Part shown: positions 9,801 through 17,285 of the stretch, piece by piece
How positions within the stretch are numbered: the first letter of the stretch is position 1
Layout of the letters: each line of letters begins with the position of its first letter
From: Zobellia alginiliquefaciens
Lineage (GTDB): Bacteria > Bacteroidota > Bacteroidia > Flavobacteriales > Flavobacteriaceae
NCBI RefSeq assembly: GCF_029323795.1
Contig: NZ_CP119758.1
Location: 558,001 to 622,000 of the forward strand
DNA: 64,000 bases
Reading direction: 5' to 3'
Position numbers and translations under genes: made by a program
The notes under the pieces: model-generated
What the model was told of the DNA's origin: nothing
The model's database searches: none
Seen by the model: only the letters and a program-made list of their open reading frames with translations

Positions 9801-10245
9801 ATTAAAACAATCTGTTCAGTTGGCTGTTCATGAGCAAAAAGACCCTTTATTGATTTATAAGTTCGAAGCTTTTGAGCTTTTTAAAGAGATGATAAACAAG
9901 GTTAACAAAGAAGTAGTTTCTTTCTTGTTTAAAGGGGAATTGCCAAGTGAAAACCCAAATCAGATTCAGGAAGCTAGAAATGTTAGTAAACCAAAGGAAA
10001 ATCTTCAAACCAGTAAAGAAGAGATTCCTAATAGTGACGAACTGGCCGCACAGAACCGTGCTGCTGGTCAAACACAAGGTCAACGTCCACAAGTTACAGA
10101 GACCATTGTTCGAGAACGACCAAAAATTGGACGTAACGATAGGGTCACAATTAAAAATGTAATGTCTGGCGAAAGTAAAACAGTAAAATTTAAACAAGCA
10201 GAGCCCCTTATCGAAAAAGGAGAATGGGTTCTAATTGAGAATTAA
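6883..10245 (+). CDS. secA: Preprotein translocase subunit SecA
   Basis: Motor ATPase that pushes unfolded precursors through SecYEG. From the ATG at 6883 the protein is 1120 residues, the long form usual in Bacteroidota. Walker A is MQTGEGKT, the DEAD-box motif is VDEVDS, TYGTNNEFGFDYLRDNM is present, and the helicase C motif includes TNMAGRGTDI and RQLRGRSGRQGD. The long form comes from an insertion of charged sequence in the first nucleotide-binding domain (about residues 330-500). The C-terminus (RNDRVTIKNVMSGESKTVKF) lacks the Cys-rich zinc site of E. coli SecA. I prefer the start MSFLNSILKVF; an ATG at 6829 would add 18 residues not typical of the family. Confidence 0.97.
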   Translation: MSFLNSILKVFVGDKSEKDVKELQPLVEQIRSFEKQLEGLSHDELREKTNTFKLKIAEDISEFTKKIGELEAEVKTSTDIDKNEDIYAEIDKLKEESYKVSEKTLNEILPIAFAVVKETAKRFTQNETLQVTASEYDRELSGSKDYVTLDGDNAIWKNSWNAAGKEVTWDMIHYDVQLIGGIALHQGKIAEMQTGEGKTLVATLPLYLNALSGNGAHLVTVNDYLAKRDSAWMAPIFEFHGLSVDCIDHHRPNSEGRRAAYNADITYGTNNEFGFDYLRDNMAHTPKDLVQRPHHYAIVDEVDSVLVDDARTPLIISGPVPEGDRHEFNDLKPKVGDIVSKQRQHLTGVLAEAKKLIQEGNTKDGGFLLLRVHRGLPKNKALIKFLSEEGVKQLLQKTENYYMQDNNREMPVVDEDLLFVIDEKNNQIELTEKGVSYISGEQNRDFFVMPDIGGEIAKIENQNLDIEKEAELKEELFKEFGVKSERIHTMSQLLKAYTLFEKDVEYVVMDNKVMIVDEQTGRIMDGRRYSDGLHQAIEAKENVKIEALTQTFATVTLQNYFRMYNKLSGMTGTAVTEAGEFWEIYELDVMEIPTNRPIARDDRHDLIYKTKREKYNAIIDEVTKLSQAGRPVLIGTTSVEISELLSRMLTIRKVNHNVLNAKLHKKEADVVAEAGNPCVVTIATNMAGRGTDIKLSDEVKKAGGLAIIGTERHDSRRVDRQLRGRSGRQGDPGSSQFYVSLEDNLMRLFGSDRVAKMMDKMGLEDGEVIQHSMMTKSIERAQKKVEENNFGVRKRLLEYDDVMNAQREVVYKRRRHAIQGERLKVDIANMVYDTCEVIADTNKAASDYKNFEFELIKYFSITSPISEADFTKMSVQDIANKVYSNAYKYYQEKMERNAATAFPVIKKVYEDSANKFERIVVPFTDGIKTLNVVTNLESAYESNGKELVTDFEKNITLAIIDDSWKTHLRKMDELKQSVQLAVHEQKDPLLIYKFEAFELFKEMINKVNKEVVSFLFKGELPSENPNQIQEARNVSKPKENLQTSKEEIPNSDELAAQNRAAGQTQGQRPQVTETIVRERPKIGRNDRVTIKNVMSGESKTVKFKQAEPLIEKGEWVLIEN

Positions 10246-10271
10246 AAAATAACATTTACTACAATGTAAAT

Positions 10272-10304
10272 CGGCATCTTAGAGATAAGTTGCCGTTTTT
10301 TTTT
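10272..10304 (+). terminator. Intrinsic terminator of secA
   Basis: CGGCATCTTA, a GAGA loop, TAAGTTGCCG, then nine T. Nine of ten stem positions pair. It begins 27 bp after the secA stop codon. Confidence 0.85.
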
Positions 10305-10440
10305 GCCCGCTTAACGAGTAAAAAGTTACTTGAATACAATAGTATCTACTATTGCAGGGCTTAGAATAAATTACCCCAGAGCTTAAATTGCAGTTAATTA
10401 AGCAATTAGAGCTATAATTTATTCAGAATTTAACTTCTAG

Positions 10441-10478
10441 AGACACATTTACTGTACAGTAAAACAGTTAGCGTGTCT
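10441..10478. promoter_or_regulatory. Nested inverted repeat upstream of the first histidine kinase gene (candidate operator)
   Basis: A perfect 16-bp palindrome, TTTACTGTACAGTAAA, lies at 10448-10463. It is flanked by AGACAC at 10441-10446 and GTGTCT at 10473-10478, which are also complementary. No T run follows, so it is not a terminator. It sits about 70 bp before the ATG at 10546, a suitable place for a dimeric regulator. The rest of 10305-10545 is AT-rich with no gene that I can see. The regulatory role is inference. Confidence 0.4.
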
Positions 10479-10545
10479 GATGAAGTGTCGCATATACCAA
10501 GCGGGCTCACTTCTTTTTTGAAAATGAATACCCAAAGTAGTATAC

Positions 10546-11754
10546 ATGCGAAAGCCAAAAATACGTCTGAACCGAATTAGTGACAAAACTAAGTTACTCC
10601 TTAAGTTCAACTATACATCATCTGCTCTTAGTCTACTTATAGGCCTGATCTGTTCGTTTGTATTTCATATGCAAGGGACCATACCTTATGTTTTCTATTT
10701 TTACTTTGTTCTTAATCTATTGAACATAGCTGCTTTCAACAAGCATAAGAACCTAACAACAATGGCTATCTATACTTCAGTACTTTCCTTTTTAAGTACC
10801 GTTGTAATTACATTATTCAGTGGCGGAATAAATAGTCCGTTTATCTTTATCCTAGGCTTAATTGTTCTTGCCGGTTATATATCAACAAGAGTTTTTGGCA
10901 AAGTTTATCTCTACCTTATTATACTCACCATAGTCTTTATTTATCTGGTTGATCACGCCAATCTTGACTTTATAATAAACGAGGTTCCTGATGGTTACAG
11001 AAATCTATTCAGTTTAATAAGTATATTATTTTCGGTCTATTTATTAGGAGGTGTTCTTGGTAAAAATTTACTAAGGACCCATCATAACCTTTACAAATCA
11101 AAAGCTAGGATTGAAAAAAGCGTTGACGAAAAAGAAAACCTGTTAAGGGAAGTCCATCATAGGGTTAAAAATAATCTTCAAACTGTTTCTAGTCTTTTAA
11201 ACTTACAAGTTCGAAATACACCAAACGATCAAATAAAAGAGTTGGTTAAAAGTAGCCAAAATAGAGTAATGGCAATGGCTATGATACACGAAATGCTATA
11301 TGTCCGGGATAATCTCTCTAAAATTGAATTTGGGTCTTACGTACAAGAACTTACCCAATATCTTCTAAGAACGGTTGAACGTAAAGACAGAAAAATAGAC
11401 GTTATTATAAATATACCCGATACATTGTTAAACATTGATACTGCCATCCCTTTAGGCCTTTTAATCAATGAAACAGTCACCAAATCAATTAAATACGGAT
11501 TCAAAGATGTAGAAGAAGGTAAAATAACCATTGCGCTTGAAAAGCGATATCAAAACAAATTTATCCTTAAAATTACAGACAATGGTGCCGGCTTTCCCCA
11601 AGACTATGATTTCAAAAACTCCAACACATTGGGGATGAAATTAATTCATAACCTTGCAAGACAATTACAGGGTACAATAGAGCGACTTCCGAGAAAAGAG
11701 GGCACAGCCTATGAACTAGTATTTCAAGATATTGCAAGTCAATTTAACACATAA
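10546..11754 (+). CDS. Membrane HisKA_2 histidine kinase, paralogue 1, with altered N-box
   Basis: 402 residues. About six hydrophobic segments fill residues 20-175, with the motif SGGINSPFIF at 92-101. A short linker leads to a HisKA_2 dimerisation domain with EVHHRVKNNLQTVSSLL (phosphoacceptor His near 205), then an HATPase_c domain with G1 box TDNGAGFP and G2 box TLGMKLIHNL. The N-box reads NETVTKSIKYGF: residue 313 is Lys, where the two sister proteins and the family have the Asn that binds Mg-ATP. Kinase activity may therefore be lost or changed. It is the first of three paralogues in tandem, and no response regulator gene is nearby. The membrane part is conserved between copies, suggesting a common class of signal. 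Confidence 0.88.
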   Translation: MRKPKIRLNRISDKTKLLLKFNYTSSALSLLIGLICSFVFHMQGTIPYVFYFYFVLNLLNIAAFNKHKNLTTMAIYTSVLSFLSTVVITLFSGGINSPFIFILGLIVLAGYISTRVFGKVYLYLIILTIVFIYLVDHANLDFIINEVPDGYRNLFSLISILFSVYLLGGVLGKNLLRTHHNLYKSKARIEKSVDEKENLLREVHHRVKNNLQTVSSLLNLQVRNTPNDQIKELVKSSQNRVMAMAMIHEMLYVRDNLSKIEFGSYVQELTQYLLRTVERKDRKIDVIINIPDTLLNIDTAIPLGLLINETVTKSIKYGFKDVEEGKITIALEKRYQNKFILKITDNGAGFPQDYDFKNSNTLGMKLIHNLARQLQGTIERLPRKEGTAYELVFQDIASQFNT

Positions 11755-11978
11755 GTGCTATATTGCTCCTATCATAATATCTTCCATTTTATCTTTCTCT
11801 ATTCTAAATTAGATTTTTCCTTCTCTTAAGGAGAGAGAATTCATAATAATATTGTAGTTTTCTACCCAGAGCCCCAACTTTACCTTTAGATAGTACTTGC
11901 CTTTAGAAGAACGATGTAGTTGCACTAATTACATGGTAATTATTCTAACTACCTACTTCTGCTTCAATAGAAATAGTA

Positions 11979-13196
11979 ATGCCAAAAATGAATGTAATTC
12001 AAAGTAGGTTGGACAACCAAAGTAGGTTGCTAATAAATTTTGCATACTCTTCATCTGCTTTATCCTTTTTGGTTGGCTTGTTTTTAATATTTGTATTGAA
12101 AATTACGGGTTATATATCTGGGGTATTCCTTCTATATGCGATATTAGCCCTTACCAATATACTTTTATATAAAATACACCATAAGCTATTAATTGCATCA
12201 TTAATCAGCTCCATTCTATCACTTATCGGTGTAACAATAGTAACTATATTCAGTGGAGGAATCAATAGTCCGTTTATTTTTGTATTTAGTATAATTATTT
12301 TGGGCGGCTACATGACCGCCCATGTTGTCGGTAATATTTTCTTAACCGCAGTACTACTCGCCATCTTCGGAATATATAACATAAGTGAACATGGATTTAT
12401 TATAAATGAAATTCCTGAAGACAAACAAGCCCTATTCAGTTTAATGTGTATCATCTTTTGCTCCTATTTATTATTTGTGGTCTTTGGGAAACACCTTTTA
12501 CTGGCTCATGAAAATCTACAGGTTTCAAAATCCAAAATAGAAGCGGGCATTGCAGAAAAAGAAGTCCTTCTTAGAACGGTTCACCATAGAGTAAAAAACA
12601 ACTTACAGACCGTTTCAAGCCTTCTAAGCTTACAATCTAAGAACACGGACAACATCAAAATAAAAGAGCTTGCCAACAGTAGTCAACTTAGGATCAATTC
12701 TATGGCTATGATACATGAAATGCTCTATATGCAAAACAATATATCCAAAATTGCCTTTAAACCTTACCTGCACGAACTTACGGATTTCTTGGTAAAATCC
12801 GCCAACAGTAAAAACCTTGATATTAGAGTAAATATAAATATGCCAGAAGTCAACCTAGGCCTGGATACTACTATCCCTTTAGGTCTACTCATTAACGAGG
12901 CAGTTACAAATTCCCTAAAATATGGTTTCCCAGAAAATACAACTGGTCAAATAGACATTCTTCTCAAAGAGAATACTGAAGAATCTCATAGTTATTGTTT
13001 AGATATTACCGATAATGGCATAGGTTTTCCTGAGGAAATTAACCATAAAACCACCACATCACTTGGACTTAAACTTATGCATAACCTAGGTAGGCAATTA
13101 AGAGGTTCGGTTACACGTATTAAAACCGAGAAAGGAACCGGTTACCATATTACTTTTAAAGATAAAGAGCGTCATCTACCGGGGCTAAATGGTTAA
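11979..13196 (+). CDS. Membrane HisKA_2 histidine kinase, paralogue 2
   Basis: 405 residues, same plan as the preceding gene: about six membrane segments at residues 20-172, SGGINSPFIF at 92-101, HisKA_2 box TVHHRVKNNLQTVSSLL (His near 203), intact N-box NEAVTNSLKYGF, G1 TDNGIGFP and G2 SLGLKLMHNL. All residues needed for autophosphorylation appear present. It is separated from paralogue 1 by 224 bp of AT-rich DNA that holds no gene I can recognise, so it probably has its own promoter. It may pair with a response regulator elsewhere, or form heterodimers with its neighbours; both are inference. Confidence 0.88.
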   Translation: MPKMNVIQSRLDNQSRLLINFAYSSSALSFLVGLFLIFVLKITGYISGVFLLYAILALTNILLYKIHHKLLIASLISSILSLIGVTIVTIFSGGINSPFIFVFSIIILGGYMTAHVVGNIFLTAVLLAIFGIYNISEHGFIINEIPEDKQALFSLMCIIFCSYLLFVVFGKHLLLAHENLQVSKSKIEAGIAEKEVLLRTVHHRVKNNLQTVSSLLSLQSKNTDNIKIKELANSSQLRINSMAMIHEMLYMQNNISKIAFKPYLHELTDFLVKSANSKNLDIRVNINMPEVNLGLDTTIPLGLLINEAVTNSLKYGFPENTTGQIDILLKENTEESHSYCLDITDNGIGFPEEINHKTTTSLGLKLMHNLGRQLRGSVTRIKTEKGTGYHITFKDKERHLPGLNG

Positions 13197-13270
13197 ATTT
13201 CTAAAAAAGTAGCCTTCTTATTTTCCCTTTAAATTCTATACCTTTAAAGGACACAAGCACTTCTATACAC

Positions 13271-14665
13271 ATGAAAAATTCTCGCCGAAAGTTTTTGTCT
13301 TCCATTAGTATGTTAGCAGCAAGTACAGCTTTACCTCTCCACGCTTTTAATTTTGGGGCAACGGAAAAACTAAAGGTTGCTTTAGTAGGCACTGGAATAC
13401 GAGGTATAACATTTTGGGGAAAAAGGTTAGTGGACCAATATTCTGAGATTATTGAGTTTGTAGGCCTTTCTGATATAAACTCAAGTAGACTGGCTTACAG
13501 TAAAAAATATATTGGGGTTTCATGTCCTGTTTTTGTGGATTTTGAAAAAATGGTAAAAGACACCCGCCCAGACCTCATCATCGTTACCACCAAAGACTCC
13601 ACGCACCATCAATTTATAATAAAAGGGTTAGAAATGGGATGTGATGTACTCACTGAAAAACCACTAACCGTTGATGAAGCAAAATGCCAAGCTATTTTAG
13701 ATGCCGAAAGAAAATCAGAGAAGAACTTAATTGTAGGTTTTAATTATAGATGGAGTCCTTATGCTACAAAAATTAAAGAACTCTTAATGAACAAGACAAT
13801 TGGCGATTTAGTCTCTGTAGATTTCAATTGGTATCTGAACACTTATCATGGTGCATCTTACTTTAGAAGATGGCATGGAGAAATGGAGAGCAGCGGCTCT
13901 CTTTGGGTGCACAAGGCCACCCATCATTTTGATCTATTGAATTGGTGGATAGACTCTGAGCCCAATGAAGTGTTCGCCTATGGAGATTTGGAGTTCTACG
14001 GAAAAAATGGTCCGTTTAGAGGAAAAAATTGTCGTAACTGTAATCATACGAAAGAGTGTGATTTTTATTGGGACATTTCACAAGATGAATTCATGAAGGA
14101 ACTATATGTTAACCATGAACATCAAGACGGTTACATACGGGACAACTGTCTATTCCGGGAAGACATAGACATCTATGATAAAATGTCTGCCCAAGTAAAA
14201 TACACGAACAATACCATCCTAAATTACTCGCTTACCACTTACTCTCCCTTTGAAGGCTGGAGAGTAGCTTTTAATGGCACAAAAGGTCGGATTGAGGCTT
14301 CACAGGATATCCCCTATCACAAAATCGATACTATTTCCGAAGCGGAAAAACATACTAACGAAATGGCTCAGACAAATGAAGAAGAACTCTCCTATGAACC
14401 TATTATAATACATAAACTTTGGAGCGAACACGAGACTATACAAGTTCCAATGGAAAAAAGGGGGCACGGAGGTGGCGACAAACGTTTACAAGACAAAATA
14501 TTTAAAACCGCAGATAGTGAAGACCCCTTTGGCAGAACGGCAGGTATAAGAGATGGCGCTATGTCAATTCTAATTGGTATTGGTGCAAGAAGAAGTATTG
14601 AACAAGAAAAAGCCATACGCATTTCACAACTTACCGATTTAAAACCCAAAAAAAAGCGTGGATAA
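13271..14665 (+). CDS. Tat-exported Gfo/Idh/MocA family oxidoreductase
   Basis: 464 residues. The twin-arginine leader SRRKFLSSISMLAASTALPL sits at residues 4-23. The Rossmann fold starts with KVALVGTGIRG, and the catalytic Lys lies in TEKPLTVDEAK, the EKP motif of the family. NAD(P)-dependent enzymes exported folded by Tat are common in Bacteroidota and act on sugars; GH109-type NAD-dependent glycosidases have the same layout, so glycosidase action is an alternative to dehydrogenase. Unusual: a Cys cluster KNCRNCNHTKECDFYWD near residues 257-273, with another Cys at about 297, that could bind metal. It interrupts the histidine kinase series and lies 74 bp after paralogue 2. Confidence 0.85.
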   Translation: MKNSRRKFLSSISMLAASTALPLHAFNFGATEKLKVALVGTGIRGITFWGKRLVDQYSEIIEFVGLSDINSSRLAYSKKYIGVSCPVFVDFEKMVKDTRPDLIIVTTKDSTHHQFIIKGLEMGCDVLTEKPLTVDEAKCQAILDAERKSEKNLIVGFNYRWSPYATKIKELLMNKTIGDLVSVDFNWYLNTYHGASYFRRWHGEMESSGSLWVHKATHHFDLLNWWIDSEPNEVFAYGDLEFYGKNGPFRGKNCRNCNHTKECDFYWDISQDEFMKELYVNHEHQDGYIRDNCLFREDIDIYDKMSAQVKYTNNTILNYSLTTYSPFEGWRVAFNGTKGRIEASQDIPYHKIDTISEAEKHTNEMAQTNEEELSYEPIIIHKLWSEHETIQVPMEKRGHGGGDKRLQDKIFKTADSEDPFGRTAGIRDGAMSILIGIGARRSIEQEKAIRISQLTDLKPKKKRG

Positions 14666-14796
14666 ATGTTAAAAACTTTGCCTACAAGGTAGTATTTAAC
14701 TTACTATTGTTGATTGTGCGATAAAACCTATTTAGATTTACCTCTCTTACAAACGTGTTACTTATAGTTACCGAAGAGCAAAACAGACACCCTTCT

Positions 14797-16011
14797 ATGC
14801 AGCAAAGTACCGATCTAGAAAAAAAACTGAAAAGCAAGGTTAGACTTGTCCTTAAAGTCAATTACTACTCTTCTGTGTTTTCTCTAATTTTTGCTGCACT
14901 ATGTTACCTTTTTCTGAACATAACGAATGTCATACCTTATATTTTTCTTGCATTTGGAATTCTGAATCTAATTAATATCCTTTCCTACAAATATCACAAA
15001 AGCCTTACACTTACTTACAACGTTGTTTCAATGATGACGCTTGCAGGAGCTAGCGTTGTTACTTTATATAGTGGCGGAATAAATAGTCCTTTTATTTTTG
15101 TTCTGGCATTAATAGTAGTTGCCGGATACGTTACCACAAAAGCTTACGGTGCACTTTACCTTAATTTGAATATATTGATTATTGTTCTCATTTATCTACA
15201 GAATGTAGCTGATTTCAACTTTGTAAAAAATGTGGTGCCGGAAGAGTCAAAAAACCTATTTGCCCTTCTGAGTGTATTATTTTCCGTTTATCTACTTGGT
15301 GGTGTTTTTGGTAAAAACTTATTACAGGCACATCACAACCTGTACAAAACCAAGAATGAACTTGAAGAAAAAATACGCGAAAAAGAAACCCTAATAAAAG
15401 AAGTACACCATAGAGTAAAAAACAACCTACAGACGGTTTCTAGCTTACTAAGCCTACAATCAAGAAGTATTGTGGACAAGGACGTTAAAAGTCTTCTGAA
15501 AAGCAGTCAAAACCGAGTAATTACCATGGCCATAGTTCATGAAATGCTATATATGCGGGAGGATTTATCTAAAATTGAATATAAATCTTACGTTCAGGAA
15601 CTTGCAGAATATTTAGTCCGATCAATAAAGGGGACTAGTAGCAATATTACTTTAAACATAGATATTCCTAACGTAAAATTGAATATTGATACGGCTATAC
15701 CTTTGGGCCTGTTAATAAACGAGACAGTTACCAATGCTCTTAAATATGGAATTGTAGATGAAAACAAAGGAGAGATTTGTATTAAGCTAAGAAAAACGGA
15801 AGGAAATGAGTTTATTTTAAATTTGGGTGATAATGGTCAGGGCTTTCCTGAGGAAATTACCCATAAAAACTCAAAATCTCTTGGTCTTAAACTCATACAC
15901 AATTTATCGCGCCAACTTCAAGGCTCAATAATGCGAGACCTTACTCAAAAGGGTACACACTATACAATAAAGTTCAAAGAAATAAGGGATCAAGTTACCA
16001 GTGTAGCCTAG
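14797..16011 (+). CDS. Membrane HisKA_2 histidine kinase, paralogue 3
   Basis: Third member of the kinase set. From the ATG at 14797 it has 404 residues and the SGGINSPFIF motif falls at residue 92, exactly as in the two sisters. That is why I prefer this start over an in-frame GTG at 14755, which would add 14 residues. About six membrane segments are followed by EVHHRVKNNLQTVSSLLSLQ, N-box NETVTNALKYGI (Asn intact), G1 GDNGQGFP and G2 SLGLKLIHNL. Its kinase part is closer to paralogue 1 in several blocks (SYVQEL, NIDTAIPLGLLINETVT), pointing to duplication 1-to-3 or to conversion. The oxidoreductase gene separates it from paralogue 2. Confidence 0.87.
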   Translation: MQQSTDLEKKLKSKVRLVLKVNYYSSVFSLIFAALCYLFLNITNVIPYIFLAFGILNLINILSYKYHKSLTLTYNVVSMMTLAGASVVTLYSGGINSPFIFVLALIVVAGYVTTKAYGALYLNLNILIIVLIYLQNVADFNFVKNVVPEESKNLFALLSVLFSVYLLGGVFGKNLLQAHHNLYKTKNELEEKIREKETLIKEVHHRVKNNLQTVSSLLSLQSRSIVDKDVKSLLKSSQNRVITMAIVHEMLYMREDLSKIEYKSYVQELAEYLVRSIKGTSSNITLNIDIPNVKLNIDTAIPLGLLINETVTNALKYGIVDENKGEICIKLRKTEGNEFILNLGDNGQGFPEEITHKNSKSLGLKLIHNLSRQLQGSIMRDLTQKGTHYTIKFKEIRDQVTSVA

Positions 16012-16442
16012 CCTCGCTCTTAAGAAAGAACTATTTCTTTACGTGAGATTTTAATGTGCGTAGTACTCCTTTTGTTTTTGGAAACAATAGAATATGACTT
16101 AAAATCAAAGCAATAGCTATTATTAGAACGAATAACATCATAGAAACTGTTTTTAAATTTATACTAAAAGCTGATTATCTAATTAAGCTATAAATGTCAA
16201 AGCTTTAATCATTATTCTTTCAATTTATTCGGACTTAGTTGGCATTGGCATTAATTTCACTTATGTTGATAATCGAAAAATCTTAAGGCTATCAGCTAAA
16301 ATAGAAGCCATTTCAAAAATGTAATTAGACGTCTTATAGTTGATAAACTCGGTAAGTGCTTATTTGGAAATCCCGCATGACATAAATTTCTTTAGTTCCA
16401 AAATTGACCGAACTATATTCTAAACTTCAAGTTTTTTATTTT
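16012..16442. other. Intergenic region, 431 bp
   Basis: AT-rich DNA between the third kinase gene and the duplicated block. The only coding signal I can see is a 36-codon minus-strand frame at 16031-16141, listed separately. I see no tRNA, terminator with a clear stem, or repeat in the remainder. Confidence 0.5.
16031..16141 (-). CDS. Possible 36-aa single-pass membrane microprotein
   Basis: A minus-strand ATG-ATG start and TAG stop enclose 36 codons: MMLFVLIIAIALILSHILLF, then a basic tail PKTKGVLRTLKSHVKK. One hydrophobic helix with a positive C-terminal end is a common form for real small membrane proteins and less usual in a chance frame. However the sequence is short and AT-rich, and AT-rich DNA often encodes hydrophobic stretches by accident. 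It is convergent with the kinase gene, 19 bp past its stop. No function can be assigned. Confidence 0.3.
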   Translation of the reverse strand: MMLFVLIIAIALILSHILLFPKTKGVLRTLKSHVKK

Positions 16443-16445
16443 TGA

Positions 16446-16685
16446 TTAAGCCATTTTAGCTTTGTTTCTTTTTGTAGTAAAAGAAAGCGCCTTGGTTACC
16501 CTAGCATTATCTCTCTTGTACAAACGTGCAACCTCAACTGTATTTTCCGAGCTAACTTCCTCCGTAGAAGTTTCAGTAACAATGCTCATTTCTATAGTGG
16601 CAACTTTAACCTCTTCAGTAGCAGTTTGAGCTTGAGCAGTTACTCCGATAAAAAGAACAAAAATTAAAGTTGCGATAGTTTTCAT
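16446..16685 (-). CDS. Small secreted protein, 79 aa (copy A of a duplicated pair)
   Basis: A clear signal peptide, MKTIATLIFVLFIGVTAQAQ, should be cleaved after AQA. The mature part of about 60 residues has an acidic, Thr/Ser/Val-rich first half (TEEVKVATIEMSIVTETSTE) and a basic second half (RLYKRDNARVTKALSFTTKR...KAKMA). No Cys, so not a lipoprotein. Small proteins with this leader are frequent in Flavobacteriaceae and have no known role. Copy B differs at about 8 bases, giving about 6 amino-acid changes. The gene has a long conserved leader, described separately. Confidence 0.75.
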   Translation of the reverse strand: MKTIATLIFVLFIGVTAQAQTATEEVKVATIEMSIVTETSTEEVSSENTVEVARLYKRDNARVTKALSFTTKRNKAKMA

Positions 16686-16864
16686 GACTTGACGTTTTAT
16701 ATAATTAAAACGCCGCAGACCCTATCCTACCGAGGTTCCATTCGCTGAAAAACCCCTAATTTTCGGTTATCGGCACAACTTCGGTTCAAGTGTAAAAAAG
16801 CACCGATGAACGTAATTCATCCTAAAAACACCTTACCGAGATTAAGTGTTTTTAATCGGAAAAC
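16686..16864 (-). promoter_or_regulatory. Conserved 5' leader of the 79-aa protein, copy A
   Basis: About 180 bp upstream of the ATG that is nearly identical to the leader of copy B (about 3 differences). It can form several stems on the minus-strand transcript: CGTTTTA/TAAAACG at 16693-16712, ending 7 bases before the ATG; GATGAA/TTCATC at 16806-16822; and AAAACAC...GTGTTTT at 16823-16854. One of the differences between the copies turns an A-U pair of the second stem into G-U. This suggests a structured 5' untranslated region or promoter, by inference. Confidence 0.45.
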
Positions 16865-17282
16865 GAGTGTGTTTTACAAACTATAAAAGCTAGAACAGCA
16901 ACAATACAATATTTCTTTTTGGCAATACTTATGTTGTGCTACGCCACAACCTATCATTATGTAAAGGTCATGCAGAAATAAGAATGGAGAAGAAGGGAAA
17001 AGCAGATTAAAACTCATTACTCTTAACCCATATCCAAAAATCAGCATATAAACATAGTAATCCAAATACAAGTTCCCTTGCTAACATATACTAGTGCATT
17101 AAGCCTGGTCTAATAGAATTGAAGAGTAACCGAGGAAAAAATCATAAAACGTAACCCATGCCATAACTATCAGAGAGTAAAGAAATATCCCGTGAAATTT
17201 ATCTGTGAGATTTTAGATAGATTATTCCTAAGAAACTAAAAAAGTCTTGAGTATTAAAGTTAAGGCTTACTACATAAGAAAT
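16865..17282. other. Intergenic spacer between the duplicated blocks, 418 bp
   Basis: Unique AT-rich DNA. I see no transposase remnant, no inverted repeat ends and no convincing gene here. It must hold the promoter for copy A if that is not inside the duplicated leader. Confidence 0.5.
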
Positions 17283-17285
17283 GGA

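Larger units (their letters stand above)
16443..16864. repeat. Direct duplication, copy A (about 420 bp)
   Basis: This block and 17283-17704 are aligned without gaps at an offset of exactly 840 bp. I count about 11 differences in 420 positions. The block contains the 79-aa protein gene (minus strand) and roughly 180 bp of its upstream DNA. Similarity ends abruptly on both sides. Confidence 0.9.

Noticed and set aside
10305-10545. Search for a tRNA or small RNA in the gap after secA
   Set aside because: No cloverleaf, TTCGA loop or CCA end could be found. Only the palindrome at 10448-10463 stands out.
16874-17071. Minus-strand frame of 65 codons between the duplicated blocks
   Set aside because: Starts MYLDYYVYMLIFGYG, with no domain, poor codon pattern and no context support. 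AT-rich DNA gives such frames by chance.
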